From Bordetella parapertussis (lineage in GTDB: Bacteria; Pseudomonadota; Gammaproteobacteria; Burkholderiales; Casimicrobiaceae): 64,000 bases of DNA. The translations under genes and the position numbers were made by a program. The number at the start of each line of letters is the position of its first letter. Within the stretch, counting starts at the first letter, position 1. The notes beneath the pieces were generated by a model, which was given only the letters and a program-made list of their open reading frames with translations, was not told the origin of the DNA and searched no databases. Positions 32,972-42,823 of the stretch are shown here, in pieces. The stretch spans positions 1-64,000 of the forward strand of contig CALQLA020000011.1 in NCBI GenBank assembly GCA_943331295.2. The letters run 5' to 3'.

Positions 32972-33531
32972 CAGACGAGCCGCCCGCCGCGCACGCGGTA
33001 GCCTGTCGTGGCGAGGCCCCCCATGCCCTGCGCGCTGTGGGCGTGCGCGATGGCGCAGGCCAGCGCGTCGGCGGCGTCGGTGGACGGCGTCCCGGGCAGC
33101 CGCAGCAGCCGGGTGACCATCTCCTGCACCTGCGACTTCGCGGCCTTGCCGTGGCCGGTGACCGCCTGCTTCACCTGCAGCGCGGTGTACTCGGCGACCG
33201 GCAGCCCCGCCTGCACCGCGGCCGAGATCGCCGCGCCGCGGGCCTGGCCCAGGAGCAGCGTCGACTGCGGGTTGACGTTGACGAAGATCTTCTCGACCGC
33301 GACCTCGGTCGGCTGCGACCGCGCGATGACCACGGCGAGGTCGTCGAGGATCATCTTCAGGCGCTCCGGCAGCCGCTGGCTCGCGTCGCTCCGGATGCAG
33401 CCGCAGGTCAGGTAGGTCAACGCGTTGCCGGTGACGCTGATGACGCCGAAACCGGTCACCCGCAAGCCGGGATCGATTCCCAGGATCCGCCGCGCGGCGG
33501 CGGTTCTCGGTGCGGCGCCGGAAAGTGGCAA
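32971..33531 (-). CDS. ruvC: RuvC, Holliday junction resolvase
   Basis: A 186-residue RNase H-fold endonuclease that cuts the junction. The acidic site is represented by ILGIDPGLR (first Asp), [12 protein letters not shown] (Glu), and the late Asp residues in [16 protein letters not shown]. The start is a TTG at 33531, giving about 15 residues before the usual first strand; no ATG or GTG stands nearer. It follows yebC by 7 bp, the standard yebC-ruvC order. Confidence 0.94.
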   Translation of the reverse strand: MPLSGAAPRTAAARRILGIDPGLRVTGFGVISVTGNALTYLTCGCIRSDASQRLPERLKMILDDLAVVIARSQPTEVAVEKIFVNVNPQSTLLLGQARGAAISAAVQAGLPVAEYTALQVKQAVTGHGKAAKSQVQEMVTRLLRLPGTPSTDAADALACAIAHAHSAQGMGGLATTGYRVRGGRLV

Positions 33532-33538
33532 CGCGGGG

Positions 33539-34264
33539 CTACTCGTCGAGGATCGCGTTGGTGTAGACGTCCTGGACGTCGTCGAGCGACTCGATCGCGT
33601 CGATGAGCTTCTGCATCCGCGCGGCGTCGTCGCCCGTCATGGCGACGTCCGTCAGCGCCTTCATCGTGACCTCGGCGTACTCCGGCTTGAAGCCGGCCAT
33701 GCCGAGCGCGTCCTTGACCGCCAGGAAATCGTAGGGGCCGGTGACCACCTCGATGCTGCTATCGTCGTTGGTGACGACGTCGTCGGCGCCGGCCTCGAGC
33801 GCGGCCTCGAGCAGCTTGTCCTCGTCGGTGCCCGGCGCGAACAGGATCTGGCCGCAGTGCTTGAACAGGAACGCGACCGAGCCGTCGGTGCCGAGGTTGC
33901 CGCCGTACTTCGAGAAGGCGTGCCGCACGTCGGCGACCGTGCGCGTCCGGTTGTCGGTCATGCAGTCGACGATGACGGCGGCGCCGCCGATGCCGTAGCC
34001 CTCGTAGCGGATTTCCTCGTAGTTGACGCCTTCGAGCTCACCCGCGCCGCGCTTCGCGGCCCGCTCGATGGTGTCCTTCGGCATGTTGTTGTCGTAGGCC
34101 TTGTCGATGGCGAGCCGCAGCCGCGGGTTCATCGACGGATCGCCGCCGCCCAGCCGCGCGGCGACCGTGATCTCCTTGATCAGCCGGGTGAAGATCTTGC
34201 CGCGCTTGGCGTCGGTGGCGGCTTTCTTGTGCTTGATGTTCGCCCATTTGCTGTGGCCAGCCAT
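33539..34264 (-). CDS. yebC: YebC/PmpR-family protein
   Basis: A 241-residue protein with the family start [15 protein letters not shown], the [13 protein letters not shown] segment and the C-terminal acidic domain. Members are known both as DNA-binding regulators and, more recently, as ribosome-associated factors aiding difficult proline-rich translation. Here it leads the ruv operon. The TATAAT at 34305-34300 on the minus strand, about 40 bp upstream, is a likely -10. Confidence 0.95.
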   Translation of the reverse strand: MAGHSKWANIKHKKAATDAKRGKIFTRLIKEITVAARLGGGDPSMNPRLRLAIDKAYDNNMPKDTIERAAKRGAGELEGVNYEEIRYEGYGIGGAAVIVDCMTDNRTRTVADVRHAFSKYGGNLGTDGSVAFLFKHCGQILFAPGTDEDKLLEAALEAGADDVVTNDDSSIEVVTGPYDFLAVKDALGMAGFKPEYAEVTMKALTDVAMTGDDAARMQKLIDAIESLDDVQDVYTNAILDE

Positions 34265-34299
34265 GACAGCTCCGGTGATGCGCTCGATGGAAGCCCTCG

Positions 34300-34305
34300 A
34301 TTATA
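34300..34305 (-). promoter_or_regulatory. Candidate -10 element for yebC-ruv-tol
   Basis: TATAAT on the minus strand 36 bp before the yebC ATG, at the head of the long minus-strand gene run. No clear -35 is seen at the right distance. Confidence 0.35.
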
Positions 34306-34457
34306 CCCGCCGGGTGCGCCGGCCGCGCCGCGCGGGGTGCCCCTGCCGGGGGCGCAGGCGGGGCGTCGCTGGGGTTAGAATCGGACCCTGCCGCACCGTA
34401 GCCGGCGGTGCATCCTCCCGCCGCACCCGAAAAGCCGCCGAGGCGCCCGCACCGTTC

Positions 34458-35663
34458 ATGGAATTCGACCAGCGCCAGACCCTGATCCTCGCGATCCTCG
34501 TCCTCTTCGCCGGGCGCTGGCTGAACCGCCGGCTGCGGCCGCTGCGCGAGTGGAACATCCCGGAGCCCGTCACCGGCGGCCTCCTCGCGTCGCTCGCCTT
34601 CGGCATCCTGTACCTCGCGCTCGGCGTGCAGGCGAGCTTCACGATGGACGCGCGCGACGTCCTCCTGATCGTGTTTTTCACCACGATCGGGCTGTCCGCC
34701 AATGTCAGGATGCTGGCCGCCGGCGGGTGGATGCTGGTGGTGCTGGTGATCGTCGCGGCGGGCAACAACGTGCTGCAGAACCTGGTCGGCATCGGCGTCG
34801 CGAGCCTGCTGGGATCGCCGCCGGGCATCGGGCTGCTCGCGGGGTCGGCGGCGCTGGCGGGCGGGCACGGCACGGTGATCGCGTGGGCGCCGACCATCGG
34901 GCCGGCACTCGGCGTGAAGGGCGCGATGGAGATCGGCACGGCGGCCGCGACGTTCGGCCTCGTGGCCGGCGGCGTGCTCGGCGGCCCGCTCGCCCACTAC
35001 CTGATCGCCCGCAACCGGCTGGAACCTGCCGCCGATGCCGGCGCGATGACGGTCGGTTCCACGTACGCCGACGAGTCCGGGCTGAAGCTCGACGTGCCGG
35101 GCGTGCTCAACACGATGCTGGTGATCGCGATCGCCATCGACCTGGGCGGCCTGCTGAACGACGCGATCGCCGGCGCGGGCTTCAAGCTGCCGCCGTTCGT
35201 GACCGCGCTCTTCGCCGGCATCGTCCTGTCGAACACGGTCCCGCTGCTGCTGCCGAAGCTCGCGTGGCCCACCGGGTCGCCGCCCCTGGCGCTGGCGGCC
35301 GACCTGTCGCTGGGGCTCTTCCTCGCGATGAGCCTCATGAGCCTGCAGTTGTGGACGCTGCTGGGGGTGGCCGGGCCGCTGCTCGCGATCCTCGCCGCGC
35401 AGATCGCCGCGTGCTTCGCGCTGATGGCCTGGATCGTGTTCCGCCTGCTGGGCTCGACCTACGACGCGGCGGTGATGTCGTCCGGTTTCTTCGGGCTGGC
35501 GCTGGGCGCCACGCCGACCGCTATCGCGACGATGACCGCGGTCACCAAGCGGCATGGCGCCAGCCCGCGCGCGTTCATCATCGTGCCGCTGGTCGGCGCG
35601 TTCTTCGTCGACATCGCCAACTCGATCACGCTGCAGGCGTTCGTCGGGTTCCTCTCCCGCTGA
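34458..35663 (+). CDS. gltS: Sodium/glutamate symporter GltS
   Basis: A 401-residue polytopic inner-membrane protein with about ten to twelve hydrophobic segments. The two inverted pore motifs are visible: GSAALAGGHGTVIAWAP in the first half and GFFGLALGATPTAIATMTA in the second, matching the GGHGT and GxxGATPTA signatures of GltS. It imports glutamate with sodium. The ATG at 34458 (MEFDQRQT) is preferred over the longer frame. TAGAAT at 34376-34381 may be its -10. Confidence 0.93.
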   Translation: MEFDQRQTLILAILVLFAGRWLNRRLRPLREWNIPEPVTGGLLASLAFGILYLALGVQASFTMDARDVLLIVFFTTIGLSANVRMLAAGGWMLVVLVIVAAGNNVLQNLVGIGVASLLGSPPGIGLLAGSAALAGGHGTVIAWAPTIGPALGVKGAMEIGTAAATFGLVAGGVLGGPLAHYLIARNRLEPAADAGAMTVGSTYADESGLKLDVPGVLNTMLVIAIAIDLGGLLNDAIAGAGFKLPPFVTALFAGIVLSNTVPLLLPKLAWPTGSPPLALAADLSLGLFLAMSLMSLQLWTLLGVAGPLLAILAAQIAACFALMAWIVFRLLGSTYDAAVMSSGFFGLALGATPTAIATMTAVTKRHGASPRAFIIVPLVGAFFVDIANSITLQAFVGFLSR

Positions 35664-35669
35664 CCCGGG

Positions 35670-36260
35670 CTACAGCACGCCCTGCTTCTGCAGGAAGGTC
35701 CGCAGCGCGGCGAGGCGCAGCTCGCCGTCGTTGATCTCCAGCATGCCCTGCTTGATCGCCAGCGGCAGCGGCAGCAGCTCGGCGAGCCGGTAGCCGACCC
35801 ACGACGCGTCGCCGTACGCGCGCTCGGGCGGGAACTGGCGGGCGCCCACGCGCGTGGCGAGCAGCTCCAGGAGCTGCACCAGTCCCGCGTCCGCAGCGGC
35901 GACCGGCACCGCGGCCTCGGGCGCGATGGCGTCGACCTCGGCGACGACCAGGCCGTCGGCGTGCTGCGCGTGCGAGCGGACGATGAAGCGGGAGCCGCCG
36001 CGGCACGAGACGTTGAGGATGCCGAGCTGCGGCATGTCCCAATCGGCGATCGTCGCGAGCGTGCCGACCGTCGCGAACTCGGGTGCCTCGCCGGGCGCTC
36101 TCGCCACCTCGTCGCCGCGCCGGATAGCGCAGACGCCGAACGGCGCGCCGGTCTTCAGGCACGACTTGGTCATCCCGATGTAGCGCTGCTCGAACACCCG
36201 CAGCGGCAGCAGCCCGCCGGGGTAGAGGACGGTGTGCAGCGGGAAGAGGGGAATCTGCAT
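35670..36260 (-). CDS. Lon-protease substrate-binding-domain protein
   Basis: A 196-residue stand-alone LON N-terminal domain. It starts IPLFPLHTVLYPGGLLPLRVFEQRYI, the first strands of that domain, with VGTLATI and RFIVR further on and a helical end. No ATPase or protease domain is attached. Such proteins are common in Proteobacteria; their role is unproven. It ends 6 bp from the convergent gltS stop. Confidence 0.88.
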   Translation of the reverse strand: MQIPLFPLHTVLYPGGLLPLRVFEQRYIGMTKSCLKTGAPFGVCAIRRGDEVARAPGEAPEFATVGTLATIADWDMPQLGILNVSCRGGSRFIVRSHAQHADGLVVAEVDAIAPEAAVPVAAADAGLVQLLELLATRVGARQFPPERAYGDASWVGYRLAELLPLPLAIKQGMLEINDGELRLAALRTFLQKQGVL

Positions 36261-36330
36261 GGTCGGCGGCGTGCCGCGGGGCGAGGGGGGGGCGGAAGGC
36301 GGCGGACGGTCCCGCGTCGGGGCGCTGTCG

Positions 36331-37167
36331 TCAGCGGAGGTCGCGGTGGCGGACCTGCACCTGCGAGCGGTCCGCGAACGCCCGCGCGAGCCGCTCGACG
36401 AGGTAGACCGAGCGGTGCTGGCCGCCGGTGCAGCCGATGGCGACCGTCAGGTAGTTCCGGTTGTCGCGGGCGTACTCGGGCAGCCAGCCGGCGACGAAAT
36501 GGTGGATGTCGCCGTACATCCGCCCGACTTCGGGCAGCGCCTCGAGATACTCGACGACGGGGTGGTCGCGGCCCGAGAGCGGCCGCAGCGCCGGCTCGTA
36601 GTACGGGTTCGCGAGGCAGCGCACGTCGAACACGATGTCGGCGTCGAGCGGCACGCCGTGCTTGAAGCCGAACGACTCGAACAGCAGCGTGAGCCCGTTT
36701 GCGTCGACGCTGATGAAGTTCCGGATCCACGCGCGGAGCGTGGCGGCGGACGTCTCGCTCGTGTCGAACACGAGCGCCAGCGGCCGCGCGTCGGCGAACA
36801 GCGCGCGCTCGAACTCGATCGCCTCGGTCAGCGTGCGCGTGTCGCTCGAGAAGGGGTGGCGCCGACGAGTCTCGGAGAAGCGCTTGACCAGCGTGTCGAT
36901 GCGCGTGTCGAGGTACAGGAAGCGCACCGTCGCGCCCGCGGCGCGCATCTCGGCCATCAGTCCCGGCAGCGCCGCGAGGCCGGGCTCGGTCTTCACGTCG
37001 AGCCCGACGGCGACCCGCGTCTGGCCCGCGCGCTGCAGGTAGGCGGCCGTCTGCGCGAGCAGCGGCAGCGGCAGGTTGCTGACGGTGTAGTAGCCCGAGT
37101 CCTCGAGCGCCGCCAGTGCGACGCTCTTGCCCGAGCCGGAAACGCCGCCGATCAGCAGCAGGTCCAT
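36331..37167 (-). CDS. rapZ: RapZ, nucleotide-binding RNA adaptor
   Basis: A 278-residue P-loop protein. Walker A GVSGSGKS (8-15) opens the kinase-like N-terminal half, and the C-terminal half ends in the typical IGCTGGQHRSVYLVERL and RHRDLR. In enteric bacteria RapZ presents small RNAs to RNase E to control glucosamine-6-phosphate synthase. Here it closes the ptsN-hprK-rapZ run, 68 bp after hprK. Confidence 0.95.
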   Translation of the reverse strand: MDLLLIGGVSGSGKSVALAALEDSGYYTVSNLPLPLLAQTAAYLQRAGQTRVAVGLDVKTEPGLAALPGLMAEMRAAGATVRFLYLDTRIDTLVKRFSETRRRHPFSSDTRTLTEAIEFERALFADARPLALVFDTSETSAATLRAWIRNFISVDANGLTLLFESFGFKHGVPLDADIVFDVRCLANPYYEPALRPLSGRDHPVVEYLEALPEVGRMYGDIHHFVAGWLPEYARDNRNYLTVAIGCTGGQHRSVYLVERLARAFADRSQVQVRHRDLR

Positions 37168-37235
37168 GGTCAGGGATGGCCGCGGCGCTAAGGCGAGGGG
37201 GCAGGGAGGGCGACGCCCCGCTCCCGTGCACCGGC

Positions 37236-38198
37236 CTACTGGCCGTCCTCCATCAGTCGCTGCTGGCGCTCGATGAATTCCTTCGTGCTGTCTATGCCGC
37301 GCTGGTTGAGGACGAAGTTGCGGACCGCGGCCTCGACGAGCACGGCGAGGTTGCGTCCGGCGGCCACGGGAATCGTGACCTTGCGGATCGGCACGCCCAG
37401 GATTTCCTGGTAGGTCGCGTTGACCTGCAGCCGGTCGAGCTCGGAGAAAGCCTCGTGGCCGTGGTCCTCGAGGTGGACCATCAGCTTCAGCAGCTTGCGC
37501 GGGCGGACGGCGGTCTCGCCGAAGATCGTCCGGATGTTCAGGATGCCGATGCCGCGCACCTCGAGGAAGTCGCGCAGCACGTCGGGGCAGCGCCCCTCCA
37601 GCGTATCGGGCGAGATCCGGTAGAGCTCGACGATGTCGTCGGCGACGAGCCCGTTGCCGCGCGAGATCAGCTCCAGCGCGAGTTCGCTCTTGCCGATCGC
37701 CGACGCGCCGGTGATGATCACGCCCATCTCGAGCACGTCGAGGAACACGCCGTGCAGCGTCGTCGATTCCGCGAGCACCCGCGACAGGTACAGGCGGAAC
37801 ACGTCGACGACGTGCGGCGACGGCTGCGGCGACGTGAATAGCGAGATGTGCTGCGAATCGCACTGCAGCAGCAGGTACGGCGGCACCGTCTCGCCGTTGG
37901 CGACGACGATCACCGCGAGCTCGGTGGTGAACAGCCGGTCGATCATCGGCTTCACCGCCTCGGGGCTGAGTCCTTCGAGGTAGGCGACTTCCGCCGCGCC
38001 CAGGATCTGGATCCGGAACGGGTGGATGAAGTTCATGTGGCCGACCTGGCCGATCGTGGGCTTCAGCGCCGCCTCGCCGGTCAGGACCTTGTTGCCGCCC
38101 TGGCCGCCGGCCAGCCACGCCATGCCGAGCCGCTGCTGGTTCTCCTCGTACAGCTTGGCGACGCTGACCTGCCGCATCATGCCGCCGGCCGCGCTCAT
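37236..38198 (-). CDS. hprK: HPr kinase/phosphorylase
   Basis: A 320-residue bifunctional enzyme that adds and removes phosphate on a serine of HPr-like proteins. Walker A GASAIGKSE (about 164-172) and the HprK signature LEVRGIGILNIRTIFGE are present, with an N-terminal domain typical of proteobacterial forms. The ATG overlaps the ptsN stop (ATGA). HPr and EI genes are not in this window. Together with PtsN it suggests PTS-based regulation rather than sugar uptake. Confidence 0.95.
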   Translation of the reverse strand: MSAAGGMMRQVSVAKLYEENQQRLGMAWLAGGQGGNKVLTGEAALKPTIGQVGHMNFIHPFRIQILGAAEVAYLEGLSPEAVKPMIDRLFTTELAVIVVANGETVPPYLLLQCDSQHISLFTSPQPSPHVVDVFRLYLSRVLAESTTLHGVFLDVLEMGVIITGASAIGKSELALELISRGNGLVADDIVELYRISPDTLEGRCPDVLRDFLEVRGIGILNIRTIFGETAVRPRKLLKLMVHLEDHGHEAFSELDRLQVNATYQEILGVPIRKVTIPVAAGRNLAVLVEAAVRNFVLNQRGIDSTKEFIERQQRLMEDGQ

Positions 38199-38653
38199 CC
38201 GGGGTTCCAGCCGCAGAAGAGTGCATGGACGGCGGCGGCGTCCGCGGCGGCGGCGAGCCGGTCGCGGAAGCCGCGGTCGCTGAACATCTGCGCCAGTTCC
38301 GAGAGGAGCTGCAGGTGCTGCTCGGTCGCCTGCTCGGGCACCAGCAGCACGAACACCTGGCCCACCGGCTTGCCATCGGGCGCGTCGAACGCGATCGGCG
38401 TGGCGAGGCTGACGAACGCGCCCTGCGCCGCCTTCAGCCCCTTGATGCGGCCGTGCGGGATCGCGACGCCCTGCCCCAGTCCGGTCGAACCCAGCTTCTC
38501 GCGCGCGACGAGGCTGCCCACCACGGTGCTCGCCGGCAGCCCGCAGTTCGCCGCGAACATCGCGCCCACGGCGTCGAACAGCCCGTTCTTCGACTCCACC
38601 GCGACGCCCTGCCGGATGTTGGCAGCCGGCAGCAGCTGGGAAATCTGGTTCAT
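38195..38653 (-). CDS. ptsN: PtsN, nitrogen-related EIIA
   Basis: A 152-residue regulatory phosphocarrier. The phosphorylated His67 lies in GQGVAIPHGRI, the EIIA-Ntr signature, and VPEQATEQHLQLLSELAQMF follows. It takes phosphate from NPr and controls potassium uptake, nitrogen and stress responses. It is placed after rpoN-hpf, as in most Proteobacteria, and is coupled to hprK. TATAAT at 38773-38768 on the minus strand, overlapping the hpf stop, may be a promoter for ptsN-hprK-rapZ. Confidence 0.95.
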   Translation of the reverse strand: MNQISQLLPAANIRQGVAVESKNGLFDAVGAMFAANCGLPASTVVGSLVAREKLGSTGLGQGVAIPHGRIKGLKAAQGAFVSLATPIAFDAPDGKPVGQVFVLLVPEQATEQHLQLLSELAQMFSDRGFRDRLAAAADAAAVHALFCGWNPG

Positions 38654-38768
38654 TGCAGCGGGTCCATCGCGGGCGGGTGGGAGGGGGGGCGGGCAGGGGC
38701 GGGGGCAAAGGCGAAAAAACCGGCGGACGGTCAGGAAGCTGACGGCCCGCCGTTCGGCGCCGGAAAAA

Positions 38769-39140
38769 TTATACGCCGGACGCCGCGTCGGGCCCGCCGT
38801 TGGCGCGCGCCTCGTCGCTGGCGACGTCGCGCTTGATCCCCGCGCCGTCGTGCCTGTGCACCGCGAGCTTCTCCTTGTGCTTGATCACCTGGCGGTCGAG
38901 CTTGTCGGCCAGCGCGTCGATCGACGCGTACATGTCCTGCTCGATGGCCTCGACGTGGATGTCCTTGCCCCGCGCGTGCAGGTTGACCTCCGCCTTGTGG
39001 CGCAGCTTCTCGACCGACATCACGACCGTCACGTCGATCACGTGATCGAAGTGACGCTTGACGCGCCCGAGCTTGGCGATGACGTAGTCGCGGATCGCGG
39101 GCGTGATGTCGAGATGATGGCCGGTGAGGTTCAGGTTCAT
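38769..39140 (-). CDS. hpf: Ribosome hibernation-promoting factor (short form)
   Basis: A 123-residue HPF/YfiA protein that binds the 30S decoding region and protects idle ribosomes. MNLNLTGHHLDITPAIRDYV at the start and the basic EKLRHKAEVNLHARGKDIHVEA helix-strand are typical. It lacks the dimerisation domain of long HPF. The ATG at 39140 has an AGGAG ribosome site. It follows rpoN by 42 bp. Confidence 0.95.
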   Translation of the reverse strand: MNLNLTGHHLDITPAIRDYVIAKLGRVKRHFDHVIDVTVVMSVEKLRHKAEVNLHARGKDIHVEAIEQDMYASIDALADKLDRQVIKHKEKLAVHRHDGAGIKRDVASDEARANGGPDAASGV

Positions 39141-39182
39141 GGGGCACTCCTCTTGTTGCTGCTGACATTGCGCCAGGCGTCG

Positions 39183-40679
39183 TCAGATCGCCTTGCGCAG
39201 GTTGACGGGAGGAATCTGCAGCGCCTCCCGGTATTTGGCTATGGTACGCCGGGCGACCACGATGCCCTGGTTGCCCAGCAGTTCGGCGATCGCGCTGTCG
39301 GTCAGCGGCAGCTTCGGGTCCTCGGCGCCGACCAGCTGCCGGATCAGCGCGCGAATGGCGGTTGCCGAGCAGGCGCCGCCGGTGTCGGTGGCCACGTGGC
39401 TGCCGAAGAAGTACTTGAGCTCGTAGGTGCCGCGCGGCGTGAGCATGTACTTCTGCGTGGTGACGCGCGAGATTGTCGATTCGTGGAGCCCCAGCATGTC
39501 GGCGATCTCGCGCAGGACCATCGGCCGCATCGCGACGTCGCCGTGCTCGAAGAACCGCCGCTGCCGCTCGACGATCGCCTGCGACACGCGCAGGATCGTC
39601 TCGAAGCGCTGCTGCACGTTGCGGATCAGCCACTTCGCCTCCTGCAGGTGCGCGGAGAGCTGCTGGTTCGACGACTCCCGGTTGCGGGTCAGGATGTCGG
39701 CGTAGATCCGGTTGAGGCGGAGCTTCGGCATCGCCGCCTCGTTCAGCGACGCGACCCACTGGCCGCGGGTCTTCCGCACCACCACGTCGGGGATCACGTA
39801 GTTCGCCTCGGAGTTCGCGAACGACGCGCCGGGCCGCGGGTTGAGACTCATCACCAGCGCGCGCATCGCGCGCACGCCGGTATCGTCGGTGTGCAGCAGG
39901 CGCTTCAACCGGGTGAAGTCGCGCACGGCGAGGAGCGGCAGGTGCTCGGTGACCAGGCGGATGGCGTCCTGCAGGTACGGCGTCGATTCCGGCAGTGTCT
40001 TCAGCTGGAGGGCGAGGCACTCGGCGGCGTTGCGGGCACCGACGCCGGCCGGCTCGAAGCTCTGCAGGAAGCGCATCGCGATCGAGATCTCCTCCGGCTC
40101 GATCGCGAACTCCTCGGGGAAGAGGTCGGTGAGCTCCTCCGGCTTGGCCGCGAGGTAGCCGTCCTCGTCGACGTCGTCGATCAGCGCGGCGACGACCTGC
40201 CGGTCGCGCAGCGGGAGGTTGAGGACGGAGAGCTGGCTGTACAGGTGGTCGCGCAGCGTGGTGAGGGCGACCTGCTGCGGGTACAGGCCGTCGTCGTCGT
40301 CGCTGCCGTTGCCCGAGCCGCTGCCGCCCCAGTCGGAGTCGCCGCGGCCGTAGTCCTCGAATTCGCTGCGGTCCGGGCGCTCGTCGCCGGCCGGGGCCGG
40401 GCCCTCGGCGCGCTCGCCGGCATCGGGGCGGTCGTCGCCGGAGGGGGCCGTGCCGAGCGCATCGACTTCGCTCGCGCGGGCCGGGCCGGCGAGCGGCGGC
40501 TCGACGTGGCGGACCTCGTCGTCGCCGTCGGCCTTTTCCAGCAGCGGGTTCTCCTGAAGCATCCGGTCGACCTCGGCATTGAGCTCGACGGTCGACAACT
40601 GGAGCAGCCGGATCGACTGCTGCAGTTGCGGCGTGAGCGTCAGGTGCTGGGTGAGCTTGAGCTGGAGGGTCTGCTTCAT
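39183..40679 (-). CDS. rpoN: RNA polymerase sigma-54 factor
   Basis: A 498-residue sigma factor. Region I is the Gln/Leu-rich MKQTLQLKLTQHLTLTPQLQ, followed by an acidic region II (about 55-120), the core-binding domain, the helix-turn-helix (LGLHESTISRVTTQKYM) and the C-terminal RpoN box ARRTIAKYREAL that reads the -24 element. It directs genes for nitrogen use, motility and other functions with activator ATPases. It is set between lptB and hpf in the usual order. Confidence 0.97.
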   Translation of the reverse strand: MKQTLQLKLTQHLTLTPQLQQSIRLLQLSTVELNAEVDRMLQENPLLEKADGDDEVRHVEPPLAGPARASEVDALGTAPSGDDRPDAGERAEGPAPAGDERPDRSEFEDYGRGDSDWGGSGSGNGSDDDDGLYPQQVALTTLRDHLYSQLSVLNLPLRDRQVVAALIDDVDEDGYLAAKPEELTDLFPEEFAIEPEEISIAMRFLQSFEPAGVGARNAAECLALQLKTLPESTPYLQDAIRLVTEHLPLLAVRDFTRLKRLLHTDDTGVRAMRALVMSLNPRPGASFANSEANYVIPDVVVRKTRGQWVASLNEAAMPKLRLNRIYADILTRNRESSNQQLSAHLQEAKWLIRNVQQRFETILRVSQAIVERQRRFFEHGDVAMRPMVLREIADMLGLHESTISRVTTQKYMLTPRGTYELKYFFGSHVATDTGGACSATAIRALIRQLVGAEDPKLPLTDSAIAELLGNQGIVVARRTIAKYREALQIPPVNLRKAI

Positions 40680-40688
40680 GCGCTGCGA

Positions 40689-41435
40689 TCAGAGGCGGAA
40701 ATGCTCGCCGAGATAGACCTTCCGAACCGCCTCATTGTAGACGATCTCGCCCGGCGCGCCGGACGCCAGCACGCGGCCCTCGTTGATGATGTAGGCGCGG
40801 TCGCAGATGCCCAGCGTCTCCCGCACGTTGTGGTCGGTGATCAGCACGCCGATCCCGCGCTCCTTCAGGAAGCCGATGATCTTCTGGATGTCCAGCACGG
40901 CTATCGGGTCCACGCCGGCGAACGGCTCGTCGAGCAGGATGAAGCGCGGCCGCGTCGCCAGCGCGCGGGCGATCTCGACCCGCCGCCGCTCGCCGCCCGA
41001 AAGCGAGACCGCGGGCGCGTCGGCGAGGTGCGAGATCGTGAGGTCCTCCAGCAGCGCGTCGAGGCGGTTGGCGAGCGCGTCGGCGTCGAGGTTCTGCAGC
41101 TCGAGGATCGCGCGCACGTTCTGCGCCACCGTCAGCTTGCGGAAGATCGACGCTTCCTGCGGCAGGTAGGACAGGCCCAGCCTGGCGCGCGCGTGGATCG
41201 GCAGCCGCGACAGGTCGCGGCCGTCGAGCTCGATGCGCCCGCCGTTGGCGCGGACGAGGCCCACGATCATGTAGAAGCAGGTGGTCTTGCCGGCGCCGTT
41301 GGGGCCCAGCAGGCCGACCACTTCGCCGCTCGCGACGTTGAGGGAGACGTCGTGGACGACGGTGCGCGCCTTGTACCGCTTTTCCAGCCGGTCGACGGAG
41401 AGCTGGCTCGCAGGCGCGGCGACGTCGGCGTTCAT
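40689..41435 (-). CDS. lptB: LptB, ATPase of the lipopolysaccharide exporter
   Basis: A 248-residue ABC ATPase. Walker [10 protein letters not shown], the signature [16 protein letters not shown] and Walker [11 protein letters not shown] are present, along with the LptB-typical [15 protein letters not shown]. It powers LptFG to extract lipopolysaccharide from the inner membrane. The ATG overlaps the lptA stop. rpoN follows after 9 bp. Confidence 0.96.
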   Translation of the reverse strand: MNADVAAPASQLSVDRLEKRYKARTVVHDVSLNVASGEVVGLLGPNGAGKTTCFYMIVGLVRANGGRIELDGRDLSRLPIHARARLGLSYLPQEASIFRKLTVAQNVRAILELQNLDADALANRLDALLEDLTISHLADAPAVSLSGGERRRVEIARALATRPRFILLDEPFAGVDPIAVLDIQKIIGFLKERGIGVLITDHNVRETLGICDRAYIINEGRVLASGAPGEIVYNEAVRKVYLGEHFRL

Positions 41436-42145
41436 TTCGACGGGGCGGGCGCGAGTTCGCCGGCAGGCTTCAGCGGCGCCGCGGCAGGGGCCGCCGCGCC
41501 CGCCTTCGGGGCCTCCTTGGGGGCGCCCTTGCCGGCGTCGGGCGTGCCCTTCCCGGGCAGCGTGTCGGCTTTCGGCTGGAACACGCCGCGCACGCGGGCG
41601 CCGGGGTTCGCGCTGTCGGCCGGGAGCGCCGGGTTGCCGGTGCGGCCCTCGGCCTTGAACAGCTCCTGCGCGACGTTGTAGGTGATGTAGTTGCTGCGGA
41701 TCTCGTCCTGCCCCCGGCGCAGCAGCGCGCGGTCGAACAGCTCCAGGAATTCCTTCGTCCCGTCGTACTCGGCGTGCTGCGCGTAGCCGTCGAAGTACTC
41801 GTCGACGCCGTCGCGCTTCTGGCGGAACGTGACCGGGTTGCCGAACGCGCTGGCCGACAGCGAATTGTCGGGGTTCTGCTTCAGCACGATCCTGTCGGCG
41901 TGGATCGTGAGCGTTCCCTGCGTCACGACGACGTTGCCGGTCAGCGTGCCGACCTTGGTCTGGTAGTTGACGTCGCCCGAGTCGGCCGAGTAGTTGATCG
42001 GCTTCTCCTTGTCGGCGCGCTCGGCGTGCGCGGCGGGAATCCACGCGAGCGTCGCCGCGAGCGCGATCGCGAGGCAGTGGGGGGCGGCGCGGCTCCGGGG
42101 CGCGGGAACAGCGGGCAGCAGGGCGGGCATGACGTCGGGCATCAT
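41432..42145 (-). CDS. lptA: LptA, periplasmic lipopolysaccharide-bridge protein
   Basis: A 237-residue exported protein. The signal peptide ends near AAHAE (about 42), the OstA-like beta-jellyroll follows with [20 protein letters not shown] and [20 protein letters not shown], and the last 60 residues are a Pro/Ala/Lys-rich tail. It links LptC to LptD across the periplasm. It is coupled to lptC upstream (4-bp overlap) and lptB downstream. The tail is longer than in E. coli LptA. Confidence 0.93.
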   Translation of the reverse strand: MMPDVMPALLPAVPAPRSRAAPHCLAIALAATLAWIPAAHAERADKEKPINYSADSGDVNYQTKVGTLTGNVVVTQGTLTIHADRIVLKQNPDNSLSASAFGNPVTFRQKRDGVDEYFDGYAQHAEYDGTKEFLELFDRALLRRGQDEIRSNYITYNVAQELFKAEGRTGNPALPADSANPGARVRGVFQPKADTLPGKGTPDAGKGAPKEAPKAGAAAPAAAPLKPAGELAPAPSK

Positions 42146-42813
42146 TTCCTGGGTTTCGTTGGGGTCGGCGCCTTCGCCTGTTGTTGCGGCTGCATGGTGC
42201 CGGAGAGGCGCGAGCGGATCTTCAGCGTCTTGGCCTGGTTGTCGAGTTCCATCCCGACGCCGTGGATTATTCCACGGGGCTCCTCGATCGTCACGGCCGC
42301 GTCGGTGTCGGCGCGGCCCGCCTTCGGGATCACGCGCAGCGATTCGGTGCTGACGGTGACGGGCCCGCTGGGCTCGCCGCCGTTCCTGGTGCCGGGAGCC
42401 TTCGGCGCCGGCGGCATCGCGTCGCGCACCGCGCGGACCTTGCCCGTGAACGTCACCGTCTGCCGGTCGCCCGACACGACGCCCTTGTCGGCGGTGACCG
42501 ACATTCGCGGCCGCCCGGGGTCGTTCAGCGTCAGCGCGGGCGCGGTGAAGTCGGTGGAGGAGTCGTCCGGAAAGTGCTGCGCCCGCTCCGCGGCCAGCGA
42601 CTGGCGCTCCTTGCCGGCGGTGTCGAAGCTCGCGGCGCGGAAGCGCTCGATGAACAGGTCGGGGTCGTGCCGCGTCGAGCCGTCCGGCCGCGGCACCTTC
42701 TGCTGCACCTGGGCGTCGAGCCAGTACGTCAGCGCCGCGAGGCTGCCCAGGAGGAGCACCGGCGACCAGGCGGTGAGCCGGTCGAGCAGGGTGCGTCCCA
42801 TGTTCACGGCCAC
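42142..42813 (-). CDS. lptC: LptC, lipopolysaccharide transfer protein
   Basis: A 223-residue bitopic protein with one N-terminal transmembrane helix (about 12-32) and a periplasmic beta-jellyroll with [15 protein letters not shown]. It accepts lipopolysaccharide from LptBFG and passes it to LptA. The GTG start at 42813 is chosen because GAGGAG stands 6 bp upstream; ATG 42801 is an alternative. It follows kdsC by 10 bp. Confidence 0.92.
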   Translation of the reverse strand: MAVNMGRTLLDRLTAWSPVLLLGSLAALTYWLDAQVQQKVPRPDGSTRHDPDLFIERFRAASFDTAGKERQSLAAERAQHFPDDSSTDFTAPALTLNDPGRPRMSVTADKGVVSGDRQTVTFTGKVRAVRDAMPPAPKAPGTRNGGEPSGPVTVSTESLRVIPKAGRADTDAAVTIEEPRGIIHGVGMELDNQAKTLKIRSRLSGTMQPQQQAKAPTPTKPRK

Positions 42814-42823
42814 CGCGGGCTCC

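Noticed and set aside
37848-41681. A 1277-codon plus-strand frame antisense to ptsN, hpf, rpoN and lptB
   Set aside because: All four minus-strand genes are clear and complete; the antisense product has the shadow-frame composition seen across the window.
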